This document shows, one piece after another, positions 22,134-30,910 of a DNA stretch of 34,692 bases; within the stretch, counting starts at the first letter, position 1, and each line of letters starts with the position of its first letter. The stretch is taken from NCBI GenBank assembly GCA_938028705.1, contig CALIZI010000479.1, positions 1 to 34,692 on the forward strand, written 5' to 3'. The position numbers and the translations under genes were made by a program. Under the pieces are notes generated by a model, which had not been told where the DNA came from, searched no databases, and saw only the letters and a list, made by a program, of their open reading frames with translations. The stretch comes from an uncultured Saprospiraceae bacterium. GTDB lineage: Bacteria > Bacteroidota > Bacteroidia > Chitinophagales > Saprospiraceae.

Positions 22134-23234
22134 ATGAAATTACGTCAAATTTTTACACTCATTATTTGCGTTTTACTTGCACAACAAATTGATGCACAAG
22201 CCATTAAGAAAGTATTGATAGAAAAATATACTTCGGCAAATTGTGGCAACTGCCCACGCGCCACCGAAAAACTTAAAGAGATGACAGCCAATAATTCCAA
22301 CATTATCTGGCTCACGCATCACATCAAATGGGTGGGAGGTGATGCCATGTACTTCAGCGACCTTGATGCTTACTTTTCCGACTTTGCTGCCGGCAGTGCG
22401 CCGCGTGCCTCTTTCGACCGCGTACTTTTTGACAATGCCACCAACGTTGCCGTTGGTTCAAACACTTGGGAAGACCGACTCGCTACCCAACTCGCCGAAC
22501 CCGCTTATGCCAATATCTTTATTGACGGTTCCTGTTTCAATCAAACTTTAAATCTCAATATCCAAACCAACTTTGAGACCATTCCCGAAACAGGTGATAT
22601 TCGGCTGACGGTTTTTGCCGTAGAAGATGTTGTTACCGGTTCGGGGCAAGGTTATGACCAATCCAATTATGACAATAATAACTCAAGCAGTCCGCTGTAC
22701 GGTTTGGGCAATCCTATTGTCGGGTACGAGCATTTGAACGTGACCCGTGCCATCATTTCCGATGTGTGGGGAACAGGCGGTGTCATTCCCGAAACACCTG
22801 TCATCGGAGAATATTATAATCAGCAATTTACTTATGAATTTCCGGCAGGAACCGATATGCACAACATGCGTATCGTTGCTGTTCTGCACTACCACGATGA
22901 GAATGACGTGGGTAAACGAAACATCATTAATGCCCAATCAGTATCCACCGGCGAGTTTATCGAAGTCAGTACCGAACAGCCCGACACCCCGACCCTATCC
23001 GCCTATCCCAATCCTTTTTATGACCAAACTTTTATCCAAATCAACGACCTTTCCGCATCCACCGAGTTACGTGCTTATAGCATGACAGGGCAAAGTATTT
23101 CCTTAGATTACAACATTGATAATCAAGGCATTACAGTTCGTAATAATAATCTTGCTTCCGGTACTTATCTCTTTCAAATCGTCAATACTGACGACAATAT
23201 CATCATTGGCAGAGGCAAGTGGATAGTGCGCTGA
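22134..23234 (+). CDS. Omp28-related outer-membrane/surface protein with T9SS tail
   Basis: A 366-aa exported protein with signal peptide (residues 1-21, QQIDA). The Omp28-type region begins KKVLIEKYTSANCGNCPRATEKLKEM, with a thioredoxin-like CGNC motif (Cys37, Cys40). It continues through HHIKWVGGDAMYF, SAPRASFDRVLF, GYEHLNVTRAIISDVWG and MRIVAVLHYHDE. A T9SS type A tail follows from about 285 (LSAYPNPFYDQTFIQI, SGTYLFQIVNTDDNIIIGRGKWIVR), so it is probably secreted by T9SS to the surface. Whether the Cys pair is redox-active is unknown. Regulation may come from repeat copy C just upstream. A terminator shared with the opposite gene follows. Confidence 0.9.
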   Translation: MKLRQIFTLIICVLLAQQIDAQAIKKVLIEKYTSANCGNCPRATEKLKEMTANNSNIIWLTHHIKWVGGDAMYFSDLDAYFSDFAAGSAPRASFDRVLFDNATNVAVGSNTWEDRLATQLAEPAYANIFIDGSCFNQTLNLNIQTNFETIPETGDIRLTVFAVEDVVTGSGQGYDQSNYDNNNSSSPLYGLGNPIVGYEHLNVTRAIISDVWGTGGVIPETPVIGEYYNQQFTYEFPAGTDMHNMRIVAVLHYHDENDVGKRNIINAQSVSTGEFIEVSTEQPDTPTLSAYPNPFYDQTFIQINDLSASTELRAYSMTGQSISLDYNIDNQGITVRNNNLASGTYLFQIVNTDDNIIIGRGKWIVR

Positions 23235-23266
23235 TATTTAAATAAAAGACATTTTACCGATACAAT

Positions 23267-23302
23267 AATGGCAGGCATTTTCATAATGTCTGCCATTTTT
23301 TT
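23267..23302. terminator. Terminator between convergent genes
   Basis: AATGGCAGGCATT pairs with AATGTCTGCCATT, followed by T7. It lies between the Omp28-like gene and the convergent TonB receptor gene. Confidence 0.8.
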
Positions 23303-23321
23303 ATTCTTTGAATTTAAAAAT

Positions 23322-25520
23322 TTACAAGCGATACCTCATCCCAATATAAATCTCCCTTCCTATGGTTGGTCCCCAATTAAAAGCCGTATCAAAAAACTGC
23401 CCAAAGGGGTCGTCGGCTGCAAGTATCGGGTCGGGTTGGCGGAAATTAAAGATATTTTCGCAACCACCATACAGGTCGATATTTTCGCCGAATTTGTAGG
23501 TAAATTGTGCGTTGACGAGCGAGTATGGGCGCGAGAATTGTTCTTGTCGATAACGTTCCGGGTAGCCATCGGTATCCGGTAATCGCTGACGACCATTGAA
23601 GTGAATATTGGTATCGAAATGCCATTTTTGACTAATCGGCTGATATGAAAAAGTCGCCAACAACCGATGTTTGGAATTGAAAGGCAGGGGTATCTTCTCA
23701 CCGTCAATTTCGCGGAAAACATGGAGGAAATTATACGCCAATTTGAACTCATATTGGTCGAGATATTTCATGTTGCCTTCGGCTTGAAAGGTATTGGAGG
23801 CAGAAGGGTCAGTAAAATTTGTCAAGATTGCTTGTCCGGGCGCACGGTCATAATCCGGGAAGATTTGATTACTGAAACTTGTGTGATAATAATCCGCCGT
23901 AAACGTACCGACCCAATCGGTCCAAAACTGTTTGTGAACGATATTAAAACCAAAATTCGCCGATTGTTCAGGCTCTAATGCTTCTTCAAAAATCACCTTG
24001 CGCGAACTCGCCAGCAAATTTGGATTTTCAGCATATATACTTGCCACACGCCAACCCGTTCCTGCAGCAAATCGCAACTCGGTATTGTCCGCCACATTAT
24101 AATTCACACCAAAACGCGAGGTCATAAAACCGCCAAATTCCTGATGTACATCCCAACGCACGCCCGTTATCAATTTAAATTTTTCAAAATTTGAAATATT
24201 CTCTATAAAAAATCCTGCAATACGGTTTTGTTGCAACATCGCACTTTCGTCAATCGTCTCTTTGATATTGGAATGACGATAGCTCAATCCAGCTTTTACA
24301 TCATGCTCACTCGCCTCGCCATACTTTTGTTCAAATTGAAGATTGGCGTAAGCAAACTGCTGCAAACCCGTATAAGGCGTGATACCGTAGTACGAATTTT
24401 GTTGATGAAAAAATGCCGCCCCCATAAACTTAACTTGCTGTTTATCAGATAGAATATAACCCGTTTTGGTATAAATTTCAGGTTGAGAAATCGCCACATC
24501 CTGACCGTACACCTCCGAACTGCCTCTATGGTCTCTGCGTATAAAATTTTGCTCGCCACCCGTCCGCATTTCGTGCCAATAACGCAAAGCAACTTCCGAA
24601 AAAAGCCCTTCAGTCACTGATTTTGTTTGAATTTTATGATAAATTGCTTGTCGCTCTACCAATGGAAAATCCAGAAAATTATCGTCATTCCAATCCCTGC
24701 GAAAACCCGGACGCGAGATATGCGCTGAGGTAAAACTCGACCAACCTTGTTCAGCTTTGTGCGTATAATTGGCATTGAATTGATGAATGCCATTGCTGTT
24801 GGCAAAAACATTGAGCAACACGCCTTCGGAATTTTGCGGCTGTTTGGGAATCACATTTATCTGTCCACTCATACCCTCAAAACCTTGCAGCACCGAGTTC
24901 GCGCCCTTTGCTACAAATATGCGATTGACGAGCGTACCAGGATAACTACTCACGCCATAAGTATAACCCAAGCCCTGAATCATCGGCAGTCCGTCGAACA
25001 ATAATTGATTATAGACACCCGACAAACCCAATATCCGCAACTCCTTTGCATTGGTCACCACATTCGTCGTCACAGGCTGTACACTCGCTTGCGTTTCAAA
25101 GCACCCGGCAAGGTCGCAACAAGCCGCTTTAGCGAGTTCGCCTTCCGTAATGACTTCGATTTTGGTGGCATCATTCGTTATATAGGTATCCGCACGTTGG
25201 GTAGAAATGACGACTTCGGAGAAGGTCGAACCTTTGTCCTTTCCCATTTCAAAGAGGAGATTATTTTGCCCTTCTGCAATCGTCAGCGTATCGTTTTCAT
25301 AGCCTATATAACTGACAATGAGTTGATTGCGCTCCGGCACAAAAGGGATGTCAAATTCACCGTCGTTATTGGTAAATGTGCCAGTAGTGGAGTTTTGCCA
25401 GTAAATATTTGCCCCGACAAGCGGTGAATTATCCGCTTTATCCATCAATTTCCCTGTCAATGATTGGGCGAATATCGCGGTACTAAAAGCAAGTAGTATT
25501 ATCGTGATAATTTGTTTCAT
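23322..25520 (-). CDS. TonB-dependent outer-membrane receptor with Cys-containing plug
   Basis: 732 aa from the ATG at 25520; a TTG four codons upstream is also in frame but less likely. Parts: signal peptide (1-19, AIFAQ), carboxypeptidase-regulatory-like domain (about 20-95, LTGKLMDKADNSPLVGANIYW, GEFDIPF, VSYIGYEND), plug (about 105-230, ITEGELAKAACCDLAGCFE, LRILGLSGVYNQLLFDGLPM, GANSVLQGFEGMSGQINV) and a 22-strand barrel ending in IGREIYIGMRYRL. It imports a substrate across the outer membrane using TonB energy. The plug has a CC...C cluster (AACCDLAGC), which I recall from a receptor group often near heavy-metal genes, so a metal or metal-complex substrate is possible. No SusD partner is adjacent. 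Confidence 0.92.
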   Translation of the reverse strand: MKQIITIILLAFSTAIFAQSLTGKLMDKADNSPLVGANIYWQNSTTGTFTNNDGEFDIPFVPERNQLIVSYIGYENDTLTIAEGQNNLLFEMGKDKGSTFSEVVISTQRADTYITNDATKIEVITEGELAKAACCDLAGCFETQASVQPVTTNVVTNAKELRILGLSGVYNQLLFDGLPMIQGLGYTYGVSSYPGTLVNRIFVAKGANSVLQGFEGMSGQINVIPKQPQNSEGVLLNVFANSNGIHQFNANYTHKAEQGWSSFTSAHISRPGFRRDWNDDNFLDFPLVERQAIYHKIQTKSVTEGLFSEVALRYWHEMRTGGEQNFIRRDHRGSSEVYGQDVAISQPEIYTKTGYILSDKQQVKFMGAAFFHQQNSYYGITPYTGLQQFAYANLQFEQKYGEASEHDVKAGLSYRHSNIKETIDESAMLQQNRIAGFFIENISNFEKFKLITGVRWDVHQEFGGFMTSRFGVNYNVADNTELRFAAGTGWRVASIYAENPNLLASSRKVIFEEALEPEQSANFGFNIVHKQFWTDWVGTFTADYYHTSFSNQIFPDYDRAPGQAILTNFTDPSASNTFQAEGNMKYLDQYEFKLAYNFLHVFREIDGEKIPLPFNSKHRLLATFSYQPISQKWHFDTNIHFNGRQRLPDTDGYPERYRQEQFSRPYSLVNAQFTYKFGENIDLYGGCENIFNFRQPDPILAADDPFGQFFDTAFNWGPTIGREIYIGMRYRL

Positions 25521-25595
25521 ATTATTATACAAACGTTGTTTGTGCTGTAAAGTTATGTATAATTTAGGAGAAATGATGTTCTTGCAACTAGGTTA

Positions 25596-25697
25596 CAAAT
25601 AGGACTGAATTTCAAAGACAAAGTTCTTACTTCAAAGTGTATCATTACACGCTATGATAATGAGACTTTTGTGAAGCGAATTATAAAACATAAGTAA
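25596..25697 (+). pseudogene. Remnant of a T9SS C-terminal tail
   Basis: In one frame this stretch reads LQIGLNFKDKVLTS, then IITRYDNETFVKRIIKHK and a stop. It resembles the end of the gene that follows (VIQIGNMKNDIS...ISVTIDKETFVKRIIKM). No start or upstream body is present, and the middle part is short, so this is the decayed 3' end of a duplicated T9SS gene. Confidence 0.55.
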
Positions 25698-25945
25698 TAT
25701 ATACACTATTCGCATATTTTTTAATATCTTAAAGGTATGAAAGCAAAACTATTTTGTTTTGATGCCTTTTTTTTATTTTAAAAATAAAAAATATTATGAA
25801 AAATATTTATTAGATAGATAAATATGTACATTAACTGCCTGATAATCAATCTTATCTATTAAATAATTTGTATTTTTTAATATACAAAGCCTGAAAAATG
25901 TTTTTTGAATAATAAAGTCAGAATCAGACCTTTGATAAATTTAGA

Positions 25946-26039
25946 GGTAGTCCTGCAAATGTAATGCTGAAAGTTGGGCAACTTGCCTTGCATTTCCAAA
26001 ATGTAAGGCAAGTAAGGGCATTACATTTATAGCACTACC
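25946..26039. repeat. 94-bp palindromic element, copy 2
   Basis: The outer ends GGTAGTCCTGCAAATGTAATGC and GCATTACATTTATAGCACTACC are inverse. The centre ACTTGCCTTGCATTT..AAATGTAAGGCAAGT is also inverse, as in copy 1 at 17106-17199. It lies 64 bp before the LRR-like gene. Between 25698 and 25945 there are only A/T runs. Confidence 0.8.
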
Positions 26040-26103
26040 AATTTAGAATCTCCATTAAAACATTATTTAATGTGATTTTAATACTAATGTAAAATAAATC
26101 AAT

Positions 26104-27507
26104 ATGAAACAATTATACAGTTTTGTTTTTACTATCTTAATGTATCTATGCTACGGCAATACATGGGCGCAATGCCCTACGGGAAATCTTCATCTAAACT
26201 CACAGCAAGATATTATTGATTTTGTGGCTCAATATCCTAATTGTACGGAGATAGGCGGCAATGTATATATCAGCACTTCGGAGGTCAATGATTTAAGTCC
26301 ACTTATTCACATTACTTCAATTGATAAAGGGCTATACATCAGAAATACTCATATAATTGATTTGACAGGATTAAATAACCTCACTTCGGTCTCCTCATTA
26401 CTCGTTGGCGGCAACGACGCTCTGGTAAATCTGACAGGTTTGGAAAGCCTTGAGACGGCAAATAGTGTATCCATTGGTGATTATACTATTGAAACTTTTT
26501 TACCTAATAATGCTTTAACGAGTTTGACAGGCTTGAATAATTTGACCTCAGTGGAGTGGCTAGGGATTATGGCAAATCCTGTATTGACCGATATGACAAG
26601 TTTAAATACCCTGGACTCAATCCAATACTTACAGATTTACGAAAATTCATCCTTAGTCAATTTGAATGGTTTGGGGAATCTTTCCTCAGTTGAACACTTA
26701 ATTATATTATCTAATGCATCGTTGACAGATTTAACAGCCTTAGAGAATCTGACATCGGCTGTTAGCGAGCTATATATAACACACAATGACAATCTGAGTG
26801 ATTTAAGTGGTTTGCAAAATATAGATTATAACACAGCCATAGGTTTAGGTATTTTTAAAAATCCAATGTTATCTTTTTGTAACCTTCCCAATATCTGCGA
26901 TTATCTGGAAAACGGTGGTACATCAGATATACACGATAATGCCCCCAACTGCAACACCTCTGAAGAAGTATTAGATGCTTGTGATGCACTTCCCATAGAA
27001 ACATTAGACAAATTACAAGTTTATCTTAAAAACAAAACTGCCATACTCGAATGGCGCACTGCTACCGAAACCAATAACGCAGGTTTTGAAATACAACGCA
27101 GCAAAGACGGCATAACATGGGAAAAGATAGCTTGGCAAGAAGGGCAAGGCAATACACTCACGCCGCAAGCCTACACATATAGAGATGAAAATCCTTTTTT
27201 CGGCACATCCTATTACCGCTTCAAACAAGTCGATTTTAATGGTGATTTTTCTTATTCCAATGTCGTCAGTCTGCAATATATTCGTTCCGGTATCACTGTT
27301 TTCCCTAATCCGAATACAGGCATATTCGAGGTACAAAGCACCGCAGAAGGCACTTACCAAATCCTCAATACATCAGGACAAGTCATTCAAATAGGAAATA
27401 TGAAAAACGATATATCACTTGACATTTCCGACACAGCACAAGGCGTATATTTTATCTCTGTTACGATTGATAAGGAGACTTTTGTGAAACGGATTATTAA
27501 AATGTAA
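26104..27507 (+). CDS. Leucine-rich/receptor-L-like surface protein with T9SS tail
   Basis: A 467-aa exported protein: signal peptide (1-22, NTWAQ), then an L-domain-like solenoid (about 30-270) of repeats such as LTGLNNLTSVSSLLVGGN, LTSLTGLNNLTSVEWLGIMAN, MTSLNTLDSIQYLQIYEN and LNGLGNLSSVEHLIILSN. A Cys-capped end follows (CNLPNICDYLENGG...NCNTSEEVLDAC). Next is a module common in Saprospiria-type T9SS proteins (about 300-390, AILEWRTATETNNAGFEIQRSKDG, YYRFKQVDFNGDFSYSNVV). The last part is the T9SS type A tail (ITVFPNPNTGIFEV, AQGVYFISVTIDKETFVKRIIKM). LRR-type solenoids bind proteins or glycans, so a surface adhesin is likely. A decayed relative of its tail lies upstream. Confidence 0.9.
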   Translation: MKQLYSFVFTILMYLCYGNTWAQCPTGNLHLNSQQDIIDFVAQYPNCTEIGGNVYISTSEVNDLSPLIHITSIDKGLYIRNTHIIDLTGLNNLTSVSSLLVGGNDALVNLTGLESLETANSVSIGDYTIETFLPNNALTSLTGLNNLTSVEWLGIMANPVLTDMTSLNTLDSIQYLQIYENSSLVNLNGLGNLSSVEHLIILSNASLTDLTALENLTSAVSELYITHNDNLSDLSGLQNIDYNTAIGLGIFKNPMLSFCNLPNICDYLENGGTSDIHDNAPNCNTSEEVLDACDALPIETLDKLQVYLKNKTAILEWRTATETNNAGFEIQRSKDGITWEKIAWQEGQGNTLTPQAYTYRDENPFFGTSYYRFKQVDFNGDFSYSNVVSLQYIRSGITVFPNPNTGIFEVQSTAEGTYQILNTSGQVIQIGNMKNDISLDISDTAQGVYFISVTIDKETFVKRIIKM

Positions 27508-27586
27508 AAAATGGGAAAATCGAAAAAGTATGGACGGTTTTTGGCTAATGAATATTTGACTTGAAGTATCTTGATTTTGAAGTATC

Positions 27587-27650
27587 AAAAATTTTTATAG
27601 CTCGCCCAATCTATGTATATTTACCTAGATTTGGCGAGCTATAAATTTTT
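27587..27650 (+). promoter_or_regulatory. Large hairpin directly upstream of the ATPase gene
   Basis: AAAAATTTTTATAGCTCGCC plus CAATCTA (27587-27613) is inverse to 27626-27650 with small gaps; the loop is 12 nt. It ends 5 bp before the ATG and would be in the 5' untranslated region, where it would hide the ribosome-binding region. It could be a translation or transcription control element, or the terminator of the preceding gene. Confidence 0.6.
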
Positions 27651-27655
27651 AAATA

Positions 27656-29092
27656 ATGACAAAACTCGTAGGTAGAACACAAGAAAAAGAAATCTTGACG
27701 CGCGCTTTTCGGTCTTCCGAACCTGAAATGGTGGCGGTTATCGGCAGAAGGCGAGTGGGTAAAACTTTTCTGGTGAGAGAGGCATTGAAAGGTAAAATTG
27801 ACCTTGAATTTACGGGTATTCAAAATACGACTTCAAAGCCGCAGATTGAGAATTTTCATTTTCTCATCAGTGAATTTGTCAAGCATGATGATTTACCTGT
27901 TCCTAAAAATTGGCACAGTGCTTTTCGGCAACTTATTCGTGTTTTAGGTAAACAAAAAAAGAGAAAACGAAAGTTTGTCATTTTCTTTGATGAACTCCCG
28001 TGGCTGGCTTCCAAAAAATCGGGTTTTCTTGATGCCTTCGGTTTTTTTTGGAATAATTGGGCATCCAAAAACAATATTTTAGTGGTGATATGCGGCTCGG
28101 CGGCTTCGTGGATGATACAACGGGTGGTACAAAATCGCGGTGGTCTGCACAATCGTATTACCAAGCGTATTCATCTGAAACCCTTTACATTACGCGAAAC
28201 GGAAGCCTATTTTAAGCATCAAAATATCAATTTGAATCACTATCAAATCGCTCAATTATACATGATTATGGGCGGTATTCCGCATTATCTTAAAGAGGTG
28301 GAAGCTGGGAAAAGTGCCGTACAAAATATTGATGATATTTGTTTTTCAGACACGGGTTTGCTACGCGACGAGTTTGTGAGCCTCTACCCTGCCCTATTTG
28401 AAAAAGCGGATAATCATATAGCAGTTGTGCGGGCATTGGGGCAAAAATGGAAAGGATTGAGCCGTAAAGAAATTGTGCAAATTACAGGGCTGCCCAAAGG
28501 CGGCGGCCTAAGCAAAATACTCAAAGAACTCACTCATTCCGGCTTTGTTTCTGCTTACTATCCATTCGGAAAAAAGAAAAAGGAAATGCTCTATCGACTC
28601 ACCGACGAGTATTCCTTATTTTATTTGCATTTTATTGAAAATAAACGGATTCAAGAGCCTGGAATGTGGAAGCGACTAAGTCAGACACCGGTATATCAGT
28701 CGTGGTCGGGTTATGCTTTTGAGAGTCTTTGTCTCAAGCATACGCTTCAAGTTAAAAAGGCACTTCAAATTGCCGGTATTTATTCCGAAACATCTTCATT
28801 TACTTTCGCAGGTAATGACGACTTAGCTGGTATTCAGATTGATTTACTGATTGATAGAAATGACGGTGTTATCAATCTTTGTGAGTTGAAATTTCACAGA
28901 GGTAAGTTCTTGATTAGTAAGGAATACGCCGATAAACTTGAACAAAAACGAAATATATTTACAAGGATTTCAAAAACGAATAAACAGGTATTTATTACCC
29001 TCATCACTGCGTCGGGCATGACGGAAAATAAGCACAGCCTTGGTTTGATAGATAATTCATTGGAGCTAGACGCTTTGTTTGAAATGATTTGA
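27656..29092 (+). CDS. ATPase of the archaeal-type AAA / DUF234 family
   Basis: A 478-aa cytoplasmic protein. N-terminal ATPase: LVGRTQEKEIL, Walker A GRRRVGKT (residues 30-37), Walker B KFVIFFDELPWL (about 106-117), and a sensor-like ICGSAASWM. A winged-helix part follows (LSRKEIVQITGLPKGGGLSKILKELTHSGFV). The C-terminal DUF234 region has GIQIDLLIDR...INLCELKFH, an Asp...Glu-x-Lys arrangement like PD-(D/E)xK nucleases. This family is common in archaea and patchy in bacteria. Its role is unsettled; DNA-related or defence functions have been suggested. It stands alone next to an IS element, which fits an accessory gene. A large hairpin precedes its ATG. Confidence 0.9.
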   Translation: MTKLVGRTQEKEILTRAFRSSEPEMVAVIGRRRVGKTFLVREALKGKIDLEFTGIQNTTSKPQIENFHFLISEFVKHDDLPVPKNWHSAFRQLIRVLGKQKKRKRKFVIFFDELPWLASKKSGFLDAFGFFWNNWASKNNILVVICGSAASWMIQRVVQNRGGLHNRITKRIHLKPFTLRETEAYFKHQNINLNHYQIAQLYMIMGGIPHYLKEVEAGKSAVQNIDDICFSDTGLLRDEFVSLYPALFEKADNHIAVVRALGQKWKGLSRKEIVQITGLPKGGGLSKILKELTHSGFVSAYYPFGKKKKEMLYRLTDEYSLFYLHFIENKRIQEPGMWKRLSQTPVYQSWSGYAFESLCLKHTLQVKKALQIAGIYSETSSFTFAGNDDLAGIQIDLLIDRNDGVINLCELKFHRGKFLISKEYADKLEQKRNIFTRISKTNKQVFITLITASGMTENKHSLGLIDNSLELDALFEMI

Positions 29093-29235
29093 AAATATTA
29101 TAAATAAATTTTATTAAAAATTCATTATTATTAAAAATTCATTATTATTAAAAAAAATATTATACAATAATTTAAATTAATAAAAAATCATTTTTATCAT
29201 ACGCTAATCAATTAATTATCAATCACTAGCCTACT

Positions 29236-29396
29236 GGACTTTGGAAATTTTGGAAATTCGGTAACTGGGATTTTCGGTTTTAAATCATAAATAATTGATT
29301 ATCAATTATTTATTTATTAAAATTAAAAAATATTTAATTAATTTAATTTTATAATTATTTGATAAAAATCCCGATAACTATCCCGATAACTATCGG
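29236..29396 (+). repeat. GGACTTTGGA element, copy D left part
   Basis: It begins GGACTTTGGAAATTTTGG and includes AATTGATTATCAATT and ATAAAAATCCCGATAACTATCC. It lacks the last ~40 bp of the family, because the IS begins at the CCGATAACTATCGG palindrome. The missing end may be the piece at 31142-31177. AT-rich DNA with a doubled AAATTCATTATTATTAAA tract precedes it (29115-29155). Confidence 0.75.
29383..29396. repeat. Left target-site repeat of the IS (CCGATAACTATCGG)
   Basis: The same 14 bp occur at 30911-30924 right of the IS in direct orientation (AC centre on both sides). The sequence is itself nearly palindromic. Confidence 0.65.
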
Positions 29397-30910
29397 ATTA
29401 GCGTCAAGCTAAGGCTTATGATGCCCTAAGTTCATTGAAATTACGGAGTTTTTCTTTCATGTTTTGCCTTTTTTTTCTTTTTTCATAGACAGCATGTTTG
29501 GAAAATTGCAGAATTAGTTCCTGCAATTCTTCCAACTGACGAATGCCTATGATGAAAGCCATCTGGGATTGTACCAAACTGAACAGTTTCAAAATACTGA
29601 TTTCTTGTGTGGTATGTTTCCTGACTTCTTGTTCTATGTAATGATAAATATCTTTCATCAACCAAACCACTTCAATTAACAACAGATGTACCGTAATCAT
29701 TGTACGCTGGTAAGTCATACGGTCTTTTGCTAAAAATTTACGGAAGTTAAAATGACTTTTAAGTGCTTTGAATAATATCTCGATATACCACCGCAATCCA
29801 TATAATTTAGCAATTTGTACTGGAGTAAACTGGTCTGCGGACAGATTAGTCAAGTAAATTTCCCACTTCAGCAGTTCATAATATTCCGGTGTGTGTTTTG
29901 TATTCTTGTGGCGGTCTTTTTTAGCCGCTGCAATACGCTTTTTAGCTTTTGCCGCAGGAAGTTTTCTCGCTGTCATACGCATTGGAATACGTGCTTTGCT
30001 GCCTACAAAAACATTGATATCAACGACTGATTTATTTTTAAAAAGCTGCAAAAGGTCGAGTTTCTCACCTTTTTCGGTCAAATAAATATTAGTCCTATTA
30101 TCCCATTTCGTGATAACAGACTGGTCTTCAATTAGTTTGCTTAAGTTTTCTAAAACAAAATACCCTAAATCACGCAAAATTAAATCTCCTTTTTGGCAGA
30201 CTTCCAAAATGCAGGCACTTTGACTTTGGTCATTTTTGGAATAAGGCGTGACATCTAAACGAACCCAATCTTGAGCAATAAAATCGTAAATCGCCTGTAC
30301 CTTCAAGGTTGCCACAGGGTCTCCTCCTCGTGAGTGAGGACCTTTAAAATGCCCAGCAAGTTGGGCAGATATCTTCTGAGCAGTGCTGTCCTCAACTAAG
30401 ATGCAACTAAACAGGCTGATAAGCTTTGCTAATTCCTCATCTTGTCCTCGCTTGAATTGCTCCTGCATCTTTAACTTCATAGCTTGCTCAAAAACTGCAG
30501 AAATATACTCTTGTGTACGCTCGTGCAAACGCTCGTCTATGCCTTGTTTACTGACAACCTGCCCGTTTTGCATACCCGCAAAAAATGCCCATTTGCGTAA
30601 TGAATTTTCACTATTACTTTTCATTTCAAAAAAGCCTGAAACAAAGGAAGTTGCAGTAATCTTTAAAGGCTTACGCACATAAAATTTTTCACTTATGGCT
30701 AACTCTTCGATTTGCAAATCGCTTGCAAATTTTGAGAACATACCGGGGCTTGAAAGTTTAGAATTTTTTAGTAAATTTGTCATGGCGGAGTAAGTTTGAT
30801 TTATTTTTAATTTTTGTCAATCAAAATTAAATCACTTCCTCCGTTTTTCATACTCTTCTCCGTATTTTCAATGAACTTTGTGGCATTATTCGCCTTAGCT
30901 TGACGCTAAT
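29397..30910 (-). mobile_element. Complete IS4-family insertion sequence
   Basis: 1514 bp with imperfect terminal inverted repeats of about 45 bp. ATTAGCGTCAAGCTAAGGC at the left is exactly inverse to the right end, followed by GCC and GTTCATTGAAA blocks shared on both sides. It carries one intact transposase gene on the minus strand and is bounded by a 14-bp direct repeat. The insertion is in the palindrome of a GGACTTTGGA element. All parts needed for transposition appear intact. Confidence 0.9.
29416..30783 (-). CDS. IS4-family DDE transposase
   Basis: A 455-aa transposase. Catalytic triad: Asp132 (ILVEDSTAQ), Asp205 (LILRDLGYF) and Glu335 within YGLRWYIEILFKALK, an exact Y(2)R(3)E(6)K signature of the IS4 superfamily. 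A beta-strand insertion (about 225-310) between the second Asp and the Glu is typical of IS4. The basic stretch KAKKRIAAAKKDRHKNTK sits in it. The N-terminal region is the presumed DNA-binding part. The frame is uninterrupted and of normal length, so it should be active. It starts at ATG 30783 and ends 19 bp from the left end of the element. Confidence 0.93.
   Translation of the reverse strand: MTNLLKNSKLSSPGMFSKFASDLQIEELAISEKFYVRKPLKITATSFVSGFFEMKSNSENSLRKWAFFAGMQNGQVVSKQGIDERLHERTQEYISAVFEQAMKLKMQEQFKRGQDEELAKLISLFSCILVEDSTAQKISAQLAGHFKGPHSRGGDPVATLKVQAIYDFIAQDWVRLDVTPYSKNDQSQSACILEVCQKGDLILRDLGYFVLENLSKLIEDQSVITKWDNRTNIYLTEKGEKLDLLQLFKNKSVVDINVFVGSKARIPMRMTARKLPAAKAKKRIAAAKKDRHKNTKHTPEYYELLKWEIYLTNLSADQFTPVQIAKLYGLRWYIEILFKALKSHFNFRKFLAKDRMTYQRTMITVHLLLIEVVWLMKDIYHYIEQEVRKHTTQEISILKLFSLVQSQMAFIIGIRQLEELQELILQFSKHAVYEKRKKRQNMKEKLRNFNELRAS

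Noticed and set aside
27656-30910. ATPase gene plus IS as one transposon unit
   Set aside because: The IS has complete ends and direct repeats of its own, which exclude the ATPase; no second IS flanks the gene on its other side.
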